NCBI GenBank assembly: GCA_002049455.2
Contig: KV918964.1
Location: 78,111-142,110, forward strand
Reading direction: 5' to 3'
Length of the DNA: 64,000 nucleotides
DNA from: Porphyra umbilicalis
Taxonomy: Eukaryota; Rhodophyta; Bangiophyceae; Bangiales; Bangiaceae
Both the position numbers and the translations under genes were made by a program. The notes beneath the pieces are model-generated. The model saw nothing but the letters and a program-made list of their open reading frames with translations. It did no database searches and was not told the DNA's origin. Positions 33,241-42,200 of the stretch are shown here, piece after piece. The number at the start of each line of letters is the position of its first letter. The stretch's first letter is position 1.

Positions 33241-34050
33241 TGGGCGCCGCCGGTTGTTAGGCACCCTCAACAAGCCGGCGGCAACTGGGGCGGGGGGCAA
33301 AGACGGCCGCCGTCGCCGCCCCGCAACAACTGGGCGCCGCCGGCTGGTCGGCACCCTCAACAAGCCGGCAGCTACTGGTACGGGGGGCAAGGACGGGCGC
33401 CGTCGCCGCCGCGCGACAGCTGGGCGCCGCCGGCTGACTTGCACCAATATCAAGCCGGCGGCAATTGTGACCGGAGGCAAGGACGGGCGCCGTCGCCGCC
33501 GCGCAGCAGTTGGGCGCCGCTGGCTGATTCGCACGAACATCAAGCCAGCGGCAACTGGGGCGGGGGGCAAGGACGGGCGCCGTCGCCGCAGCGCAACAAC
33601 TGGGGGCCGCCGGCATATCCGCACCCACACCAAGCCGGCGGCAGCTGGGACGAGGACAAGGGGGGGCGCCCTTGTCACCGGGCAACAACTGGGCGCCGCC
33701 GGCTGGTCGCCAGCCACAACAAGCCGGCTGCAGCTGGGGCGGGGGGCAAGCACGAGCGTCGTCGCTGCCGCGCGACAGCTGGGCGCCGCTGGCTGATCGA
33801 CACCGACCTCAAGACGGCGGCAACTGGGATGGGAGGCAAGGACGGGCGCCGTCGCCGCAGTGCAACGACTGGGCACCGCCGGCTGCTCCGCACCCACGCC
33901 AAGCCGGCGGCAACTCGGGGCCGCCACCTGGAGGTCGATCACAACACATGGACGGCCATTGGGGCGGCAGGCAAGGACAGAAGTCGTTGCCGCCGCGCAG
34001 CGACTGGGTTACGCCGGCTGGGCGGATCCCTCGTCAAGCCGGCGGCGGCG
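33241..34050 (+). repeat. 90-bp tandem repeat, nine copies
   Basis: GGGCGCCGCCGG or variants recur at 33241, 33331, 33421, 33511, 33601, 33691, 33781 and 33871, with a ninth degenerate copy. The period is exactly 90 bp (30 codons), so each reading frame sees a 30-residue repeat. The best-looking translation has WAPPA...QAGGNWGGGQGRAPSP units and changes frame near 33650. Probably the N-terminal region of the partner gene or its leader. Confidence 0.75.
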
Positions 34051-34688
34051 ACGCACGGCATCCGACAGGCGGGGGACCGCCGCCTGGAGGCGTGGACGGC
34101 GGCGGGCCGCCAGACCACGGTCAACTCTTGCCGCAAGACGTGAGCGCGCTGCCGGCTCGCGGCTGTCTGCCGCTCGCCGGCGGCAGGTGCGCGCTGCCGC
34201 CAGAAGGTGTGTACCCTCAAAGCGGCGGCCAATCGCGTGGGGGCGAGGGACGGGCGGCGTTGCCGCCGCCGGCTAATGGTGCGATGCTACAAGCCGGCGG
34301 CAACCCCACACCTTCCGGGGCCACCCGCCACGAAGGCGGTGGCTCGCAGGCGCCGCCGCGAGTCAACGGGCCGTCTGAAGCCAGCGGAGAGTCGGCACCG
34401 CCGGCTGCAGACCAACCGCAAGAGGGCGACGCGCAGCCCTCACCCGCTGAATGCCGGCCGCCGGCAAACACCGTGCACCCCCCGCCCGTCCCGAACTTGA
34501 GTCCAGGGGCTCCGGGGGAGGCAGCGGCGGACACGCCGGCGGCGGGCCATGACAAGCCGGCGGGCCACGACATGTCGGCGGGCCACGACCAGCCGGCGGG
34601 CCAGGACCAGCCGGCGGACCAGGCCAAGCCGGCGGGCCAGGACAAGCTGGCGGCAGCGACGGGCGCGCTGCCGCCGGTGCACAAGTAG
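33672..34688 (+). CDS. hydrophilic repeat ORF, possible N-terminal part of Harbinger 2 partner
   Basis: 338 codons, ending at TAG 34686-34688. The N-terminal third is the last part of the 90-bp array. The C-terminal end has six hexapeptide repeats of the PAGHDK/PAGQDQ type (34548-34655). No known domain. The Myb/SANT frame begins immediately after its stop in another phase, so a frameshift or unrecognised intron could link them; the H1 partner also has GQDM...GQDM near its N-terminus. Coding status is uncertain because the GC-rich repeat keeps several frames open. Confidence 0.35.
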   Translation: MSPGNNWAPPAGRQPQQAGCSWGGGQARASSLPRDSWAPLADRHRPQDGGNWDGRQGRAPSPQCNDWAPPAAPHPRQAGGNSGPPPGGRSQHMDGHWGGRQGQKSLPPRSDWVTPAGRIPRQAGGGDARHPTGGGPPPGGVDGGGPPDHGQLLPQDVSALPARGCLPLAGGRCALPPEGVYPQSGGQSRGGEGRAALPPPANGAMLQAGGNPTPSGATRHEGGGSQAPPRVNGPSEASGESAPPAADQPQEGDAQPSPAECRPPANTVHPPPVPNLSPGAPGEAAADTPAAGHDKPAGHDMSAGHDQPAGQDQPADQAKPAGQDKLAAATGALPPVHK

Positions 34689-36334
34689 TGGACGTTGACG
34701 CCGTCGGCTGCGGCGTTGCTGCGCCGACGGACGCACGCCCACCGATGGGGACTGGGCTGGAGTGGACGGATGAGGAGCGTGTGGCGCTGTGCAAGGCGTA
34801 CTTAAGCACGTCCCTGGACCCCATCAAGGAGGGGGACCAGAGTGGGCCGACGTTTTGGGCCTCGGTCGTGGCGGCATGGAAGGGGCTGCTTGCGGGGCGC
34901 CCTGGCGTCCGCCGGCGCACTGAGCGCGGCGTGGGGGGAGTGCAGAAGCAGTGCGACAAGAACCGCATTGGCGTGATCGCGTTTGGCTCACACTACATGG
35001 CGGTCAAGCGCATGGAGCTGACGGGCAACCCAAGTGACGAGGACATGATCAGCGCTGCGATGGCGCGCTTCTGTGGCGCCAATGTGTACGAGGCGATACG
35101 CAAGGATCACACGTCGGACTAGGCCAAGGGCAAGGCGACCAAGCGCAATGCCAAGAAAGTGCACTGCCCGTGGGTCCCGTGCTGGCGGGTGCTGCGGCAC
35201 TTCGACAAGTTCAGCGGGGCCGCCGGGGCCGCCGCAGCCGACGGCGGCGCCGCCGGTGCCGGATCAGCCGGCGGCTCTCCCGGCGGCCGTTCGACATGCA
35301 ACTCTGACGAGGACGGAGAGGACGCGGGGGCTGGCGGCTACCAATCGCACCCGCGTGGTGCGAAGGCCGGCAAGCGTGACAAGGCGGCGGGCATCCAGGA
35401 GTCGCGTATGTTCAAGGCGAGCACCGACGCGCTGTCCGCGCTGGCGCAAGCAACATCGGAGCGCACGACCGTGGCTTTTTTTAACTCGGCAGAGATGCGG
35501 GACACGCCGGAAGCTGTCGCGATTCGTCGCGCGATTGCTTGCAAGCTGATGGCGGCGGCCGGCTTGGCGCTGTTCCCGCCGGATACTTTGTCGGAGGCGT
35601 TTCCGCCGCCGGTGTCTAGAGGAGATGCGCCGGCGGCAGAGGAGTCGAAATCCCCCACACCCGCGCTGAAATCATCGTCGACACCGCGTATGCCGCCGGC
35701 GCAGGAGCCGCCGGCTGGCATGGCGGTGCTGCCGGCATCCACGCCGGCGGCGATCGCCTCTGGGGGTGCGCGGCCGGCGTCTGCGGTCAATACGATGACT
35801 GCGACTGTGTCCTCTCCGGCGGCCTCGGCCGCCAGCTCTGGTGCACCTGGGCGTGTGCCGCCGGCGTCTGCGGTCAAGACGACGACTGCTACTGTGTCCT
35901 CGCCGGCGCCCTCGGCCGCTGGCTCTGGTGCAGCAAGCCGTGGCCGGCGGTCGCTGTCGACAAAGCAGGTCAAGGCAGCAACGGCTCTTGCCGCTGGGTC
36001 CAAGAAACTCTACAATGAGAACGATGGCATTTATGTGGTGCATGTTTTTCCTGTGCGCGACGATGGCGCGGTTTGTTCGGAGGACCGGAAAGACGCTGAG
36101 GGGGACGACTCGAGTGATGACGATAGCAACGCGGAGTACCAGAAGTGTGTTAGAGTGCGTATTGGACAGCGACTTCAAAGGGTTTTTTTTCCCCGTTGCG
36201 CAGGGTTTTTTTTTCCCTGTTGGGCAGGGTTTTTTTTCCTACGTACTTCGTCTTTGCGTGCTTCAGAGAGTATCCCTCTCGCGTCGGTCTCGGGTAGCTT
36301 ACCACGCCAGCAGCGGCAGATATCTGCGCGATAG
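34689..36334 (+). pseudogene. Harbinger 2 Myb/SANT-like partner, in-frame TAG
   Basis: The frame opens before 34740 and reads LEWTDEERVALCKAYL, QSGPTFWASVVAAWKGLL, CDKNRIGVIAFGSHY and LTGNPSDEDMISAAMARF, the same block order as the Harbinger 1 partner. A TAG at 35120-35122 interrupts it, after which the same frame continues through CWRVLRHFDKFSG and a long Ala/Pro/Ser/Thr tail to 36334. The break lies between two conserved blocks, so it is a nonsense change rather than a natural end. The tail reads through the poly-T module as FFP and FFF. The start is unclear: GTG at 34688 or an upstream exon. As a DNA-binding partner it would have paired with the split transposase. Confidence 0.7.
36181..36240 (+). 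promoter_or_regulatory. poly-T module between converging Harbinger 2 genes
   Basis: Three runs of 8-10 T, each preceded by GG and followed by CC, linked by CAGGG-containing spacers of about 25 bp. Clearly related to 16277-16316 in Harbinger 1, but on the opposite strand relative to the transposase gene. The remainder of 36335-36579 shows nothing recognisable. Confidence 0.5.
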
Positions 36335-36579
36335 CCGCAGCGCTGCTCGCCGTCACGCCGACTGTGCGCCGATGCTGAGATGCCGTGCTGCGCCTTTCGC
36401 ACGTCGCCGCCGTCGGCGCGTCAGTAACAACTGTTCGTGCGTGGCGGCGGCGGCCTTTGGGCAGGTCTACCTCTCAAAAGGCAGCAAACGAAGGCTCTAC
36501 GAAACACGCTCACAAAGACACACAGATGTAAGGAAAGAAAAATCGCGAGGCGGGAAAAAAATCTTTTGTTCGTCTCTAG

Positions 36580-37004
36580 TTAAACGTACGGCTCCAAAAC
36601 CGTTACTCTGTCCGCCCATACGTCCTCCGCCAGGTCATGCCTCAGCTTCAGGTGCTCCTCCTCGCTCCGCGTCTCTGCCCAAGCGCCTAACGCTTGCCCA
36701 AACGTGCCTACAGGTAGCCAGGCTACGCGTGCACTGGCGGGCGCAATGGCGGAGGGGGGATCACCGCCGCCCACAAGGCTGTCTCCATCGTCATGCATTC
36801 CCACAGCACCACCGCAAGACGCCTGACCGCCGGCGGCAGCGGCCGCCGCTGCAACTCCCCCAGCACCCCCACCCGCAACCATACCGCCGCCGGCGGATCT
36901 ATCACCGCCGACGGCGGCCGCTCCTCCACTTCCGCGGCCGGCGTTGCCGGCGGCAGCACCGTGCACACCCCCAGTACCGCCGCGCTGCCGCCGCCGCCGG
37001 CGGC
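36580..37004 (-). pseudogene. Harbinger 2 transposase, C-terminal fragment
   Basis: The minus-strand frame ends LKLRHDLAEDVWADRVTVLE, matching the terminal block of the Harbinger 1 transposase (FDLMRDLSEHVWKDRGRFLS). Upstream it is Gly/Ala-rich and resembles a second copy of the Gly-rich stretch left on the other side of the gypsy insertion; a one-base difference near the junction puts the two in different phases. No independent start belongs to it: the first codons of the open frame lie inside the gypsy LTR. Confidence 0.8.
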
Positions 37005-37009
37005 CTGAC

Positions 37010-37402
37010 TGTAGCATATCTCTGCTACCAATTGGCAATTAGCCACGGGTAGCCCCCTTGACTGGCCGAATCCACGGATGTGTGTCACTCGGCTTGTGGC
37101 ACGCCCTTTGGGGGGTTACTTCCGCATTGTTTATTTTTTATTGCTTGTTTGCTTGCCTGTCTTATCTGTCTGCCGGCACTCATTACGATCGCTTGATCGG
37201 ATGGTCGATCGACCAGTGCCGTTGTTTGTATTAAACCACCATGGGTCCGGGGTCGCCGTCGTGGGCACCACCCGGCTCCCCATCGGATGCCCTTCAACAA
37301 AAGGTCTTCTTCCTCGCCGCGACGGCGATAGAATTCGCTTTATTGCTTGGCTACGGTCGGTGTCAGTTCACTGGTAATTGAACTAACGTTATTAATACCA
37401 CA
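37010..37402 (+). repeat. 5' LTR of the gypsy element
   Basis: 393 bp, TG...CA ends, matching 46825-47216 throughout. A TGG-initial stretch starts at 37405, two bases after the LTR, and is a likely primer-binding site; I could not assign the tRNA. Confidence 0.95.
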
Positions 37403-37631
37403 TTTGGTGAAGCAGCAGGGGATACCCTCGCCTTCACCGTGCCTCGCGGCACGGTGTCCCCGAGAACTTTCTCGCTGCCTCGTGGCATTGTGGCGGTGTC
37501 GATACGGTCGTTTGGCGCGCGGGGCGTAAGCCATCGACTTGTGGGCGTGGTGCCGGGGGCATCACGGTTGAGATCTCCGACGTTGGCGCGCAGGGCGTAA
37601 GCCAAGTCGGAACACTTGTTCAGGTCCCAGT

Positions 37632-39275
37632 ATGTCTACTGGTGGTACCGGCGGCACTCGGCGAGCCAGAGACGGCAAGTTGCCATCTGGCTACCGGCCG
37701 CCGGGCGGGGGACAAGGCACTCCTGCCGCCTCCGACGCCCCCACGGACGGTGCTTCAACTCCTCCCATCCCTGCGGATCAAGCCGCCTCTGGGCAGATGC
37801 AGGTGGTGGAGAGCCTGAAGGCGGCCGTTGAAGCACTTCAGCGACGCCTAACGGCCCAAGAACAGACTAACGAGTTTCTGGCGCGAGCCAATGACAAGTT
37901 GGTCGACGACGTCGAGGCCCTGCGCAAGGTCGACTCCCATGAGGAGGAACGCCGTGTGGCTAAGTCTCGCCGCCAGTCGGGCGACAAGACCAAGGACGTC
38001 AAGAAGACGAACAAGGTGATCAAGGACAAGTCCGTCCGCAAGGACGCTCCGGCTAACGCCGCGCTTTCCTCATCTTCCGACGATTCCGCGTCTGGGTCAA
38101 GCCCGACGTCGTCAGACGACGACAACAACGCGACGGACACGTCCTCTTCGGACGATGGCCACGGGCCCCCACACCCGCCGTCGCCCCCAAGTGGGTCCTC
38201 GCCGAGCGAAAGCTCGAGCGAGTCTGACGCGGCCGCGCGCAAGCGCCCGACGCCCCCCACCAAACGGAAGGAGCGACTTGAAAAAGCCGATAGGATCAAG
38301 GTGATCCGCCCGGCTAATAGCCGCTTCAAGGCCCTCCTGGACTACAGGACGTACTTCCTGATCCGCCGTCAATTGACGTATACGCCTAAAGAGGCACAGC
38401 GGTCGCACCGTCTCAACAAACGTTTGGACGGAGCGTTCCATGGGCAACAGCCATTCACGGGAGCCCTGCCCTTGGGCATCTTCACGTTCTTGACGACCTT
38501 TCGCCGCGCGTGCGACGCGGCTGGGCTGACGCACGGTCAAGCCCTTCCGCTTATGGTCTTTCGACTAGCCGGCAACGCCAAGATGGCCTTCTCCGGCGCG
38601 CTTAACAGCACCCTCGGACGTAAGCGTTACGCCATCCGTACCTACGGAGATGCCGTCAACTGGCTTCTTTCGAAGTATGCGACACACTCAACCATGGCTA
38701 ACGCCTATCAAGACATCATTACGATGAAGCAACAAGACAACGAGGCGCCCACGGCCTTTGGCCATCGCGTGGAAACGCAATGCGACCTCCTGAACGGTTT
38801 GTTCGACATCCAAGACGTTAAGGACGTCTTCATCACTGGTCTTTCGGACCTTGTGCAAGCGCACGTACGGGTACTGAACGACCAGTTCCCCGACCGAACC
38901 CTGTCTGAGACGGTTGCCACCGCCCAGATGTATTGGGACGGTACGAACAAGTTGCGTTTGCAACTCAAGATTACCCGCCCAACGGCGATCAAAGTCGCTT
39001 ACGCGACACAAGACCAGCGGACGACGACGGAACGACCGTTCACACCGGTTCGCACCCCGCCGCCCTCTCGGGCTGCCGTCCCTCAAGCCAATCGGGCTGA
39101 CATCTGTTACAACTGTAACAAGCCGGGGCACTTCGCCGCACAGTGTGCCGAGCCTTATCGCCCTCGCGAGCGTCGGCAACCGCCTATCGGCGTTCATGCC
39201 CTTGCCGACGGCAACGTCGAGGAAGACGAAGTCGAGCATCCGGCCGACGCCGTGGACGACTCGAAAAACGTCTAA
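37632..39275 (+). CDS. gag: gypsy Gag
   Basis: 547 residues. The N-terminal 100 residues are Pro/Gly/Ser-rich and then coiled-coil-like (SLKAAVEALQRRLTAQEQ). A basic stretch is followed by a Ser/Asp-rich acidic tract near residues 150-195. The retrotransposon Gag core includes ALPLGIFTFLTTF, and a single CCHC zinc knuckle CYNCNKPGHFAAQC starts at residue 492. This is the structural protein packaging element RNA. The acidic tail runs into the stop at 39273-39275. Pol lies in the -1 frame, and GAAAAAC at 39263-39269 is a candidate slip site six bases upstream of the stop. Confidence 0.93.
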   Translation: MSTGGTGGTRRARDGKLPSGYRPPGGGQGTPAASDAPTDGASTPPIPADQAASGQMQVVESLKAAVEALQRRLTAQEQTNEFLARANDKLVDDVEALRKVDSHEEERRVAKSRRQSGDKTKDVKKTNKVIKDKSVRKDAPANAALSSSSDDSASGSSPTSSDDDNNATDTSSSDDGHGPPHPPSPPSGSSPSESSSESDAAARKRPTPPTKRKERLEKADRIKVIRPANSRFKALLDYRTYFLIRRQLTYTPKEAQRSHRLNKRLDGAFHGQQPFTGALPLGIFTFLTTFRRACDAAGLTHGQALPLMVFRLAGNAKMAFSGALNSTLGRKRYAIRTYGDAVNWLLSKYATHSTMANAYQDIITMKQQDNEAPTAFGHRVETQCDLLNGLFDIQDVKDVFITGLSDLVQAHVRVLNDQFPDRTLSETVATAQMYWDGTNKLRLQLKITRPTAIKVAYATQDQRTTTERPFTPVRTPPPSRAAVPQANRADICYNCNKPGHFAAQCAEPYRPRERRQPPIGVHALADGNVEEDEVEHPADAVDDSKNV

Positions 39276-42200
39276 GCCGGGTGCCCGACTTGGGGTTGCC
39301 CGGCGGAACGCGAAAGCGTACGGTGACAAGACTCTTACGTCGTGCCCTTCGGCACTATGAGATCGCAGCCACGTTAGGCCCATGCCTGCGCATAATGCGA
39401 AGTTGCCGCCCTGTCTTAGACACGGGCGCCGGGGTGAACATAGTGCGAACTAGTGTTCTCCCTTCGAACTGGATGGCTTACGCCGAAGAGTTGACTACGC
39501 TTCCGCGCATCCGAGATGCAAACAACAATCGTCTTGTGACGAAGTATGCCATACATCTGTATGTAGACACCGGAGGTGTGCGTCTATTTGACCGATTCCT
39601 CGTTGCCGACAACTTGTCAGTCCCGTGCATTCTTGGCACCGAGTTCATTGAACAAAACATCGAGGGCATTCCGCCGCGCTTGCGCAAGATCGTCTGGCAA
39701 GAGCACGTGCGATGCACGGAAGAGCAACCTCGGCCAACGCCGATCTTAGCTTGTCTTAACGACAGCGCGTGGGACCGCCACTGGCAAGATGAACCCGCTC
39801 GGGTTCGAGCCTGCAAACAGGTGCGTGTCAACGGACACAAGGAGGAGTGGATCATGGCCACGTGCGACACGCCTGGTATGGTTACCATCACACCGAACAT
39901 TCGGTTGTGCCGACACAAGTCAATGGCAGTCGCCCGCGGCATCGCCATCGTCAAACCGGACGAACCATTCCTGGTCAAGTTATGCAACTTCGGCAAGGAC
40001 CAAGTCATTGTTCGCAAGAACTCTACCTTGGGGTTTGCAGAACCCTACCAAGGGCCGATGCTTTCCGCCGTCTTGGATGACGACACCCCAAAAGGTGGAA
40101 CCGATAACTCATCGGACGACGCGAGTCGTGACCCACTCGAGGACCTCGACCTCAGTGAGGCACCCGAGTACCTGCACAAGCAGATTCGAGACATGCTGAA
40201 GACGCATTCGTCTATGTGGGATGGAACCCTTGGCGTCATCCGTGCTACGGAGCACGCCATCGTCACTCCTCCCGACGCCCAGCCCATACGGGCCCAACCC
40301 TACCGCACCGGGCCGTTCAAACGGCAGATCATCGCTGATCAGATCAACAAGATGTTGAAGCTCAACGTCATTGCCCCTAGCCATAGTGCTTGGGCAAGCC
40401 TCGTGGTAATTGTACCCAAGAAGAACGGCAAAGCCCGGTTCTGTGTCGACTATCGTCGGTTAAACAACATCACCAAGAAGGATGCTTATCCCTTGCCTCG
40501 GATGGAGGACTGCCTCGACTCCTTGGGAGATGCCCAGGTGTTCACGTCTCTCGACTGCACCGCGGGGTACTGGCAAGTACCCTTACGCAAGGACGACCAA
40601 GAGAAGACGGCGTTCACGACGCACTGTGGTATATACCACTGGTTATCCATGCCTTTCGGCTTGACGAACGCGCCCGCTACCTTCCAGCGCGCGTTGGATA
40701 TTATCCTCTCCGGTTTGAAGTGGCAGATATGCCTCGTCTACTTAGACGATGTCATCATCTTCTCCGCAAACGCGGAACAACACGTCAAAGACGTTGACAC
40801 GGTTCTTCACCGTCTCCGCGAAGCCGGGGTCACCCTCAACTTGGAAAAGTGCACGTGGTTCTCCGATGAGGTCGAGTACCTAGGACACATTGTCCGCCCC
40901 GGGCAACTGCACGTGCACAACAAGAACGTGGATGCTCTGAAGCATGCCAAGTTCCCAACCACAAAGACCCAGCTGAAAAGCTTCTTGGGCATGTGCAACG
41001 TCTATCGACGGTTTGTCAAAGACTTTGCCAAACGAGCAAAGCCCCTGAACGCCCTGACTAGGGCTGAGATCCCACCGGATTTACCACCACCGACGGACGT
41101 GGCTATCGCCGCCTTCGAGGACCTTCGCAACGCACTGTTGTGCCCACCGGTACTTGCCTTGCCGAAGGCCAATCGGAAGCTCGTCGTTGACGTTGACGCA
41201 TGCGCCGACCAAGTTGGTTGTACCCTCCTCCAAGAGGAGCCGGGCGAACTGCTTCACCCTGTCGGGTATTGGAGCCGAGGACTCACTGCTGCAGAGCAAA
41301 ACTACTCCACCACGGAGCGAGAATGCCTCGGCGTTGTGTGGGCTGTCCTCAAGTTGAGGCACTTCCTCGACGGACAACGCTTCCTCATCCGAACGGATCA
41401 CCAAGCACTTAGCTGGATCTACAGCACGACCGACTCAAGCGGACGCTTGATGCGATGGCGACTTCGCCTCTCCGAATACACATTCGATATGGTTTATAAA
41501 CCAGGTGCATCGCACCACTTGCCCGACTTCCTGTCGCGCGCCTCTACGGTGGCGCCGCCAGAAGATATCCATGATGATATACCTTGTCTGGCATTGGCCG
41601 AGACGGCCAACGGCTTAAGAACGGGGAGGTACACGGGTACCGACACACCAGAACCGGTGGAGTTCGACGACGTTGTCGAAGCACAACAAACAGACGACTT
41701 CTGCGTCGAGATGTCCACTCGCGTGGAGCGCGGAACGGCCAAGGCCTTCTTCCGCGATGAGCATCACGCTCTGTACCGCCGCGCGCCTTACGGCAAACAA
41801 TTGGTTATTCCAAAGTCGCTACGCGAACGCGTGTTGACCCTCGAGCACCACGCAACTGTGGCCGCCCATCCTGGTATGAACCGGATGTATTACACCATGC
41901 GCAAGGCATACTACTGGCCTTCAATGGTGACGGATATCCATTCGACCATCACCAAGTGCACAACGTGTGCGCAAAACCGCCTCGCCTTGCGGCGGCACAC
42001 CACGCCCTTGACCCTGTTCCAGGCTACCGAGCCTCTCACGGAGCTATCCATTGACATCTTTGGGCCCATCCCGGCCTCCAAGAAGGGCAACCGCTTCATC
42101 TTGGTTATCACCGACCGCTTCGCCAAGCTCACCAAGTGCGTCGCCTTGCGGCGAATCACGGCTATGTCAGTGGCGTCAGCCATCATCGACGCGTGGGTGT

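Noticed and set aside
33241-34050. Regular 90-bp repeats considered as a CRISPR-like array
   Set aside because: Whole units are repeated with no unique spacers, in a eukaryotic transposon; simply a coding-phase minisatellite.
39478-40017. Minus-strand frames opposite gypsy gag-pol
   Set aside because: Scattered shadow frames of a strongly coding plus strand, with no domains.
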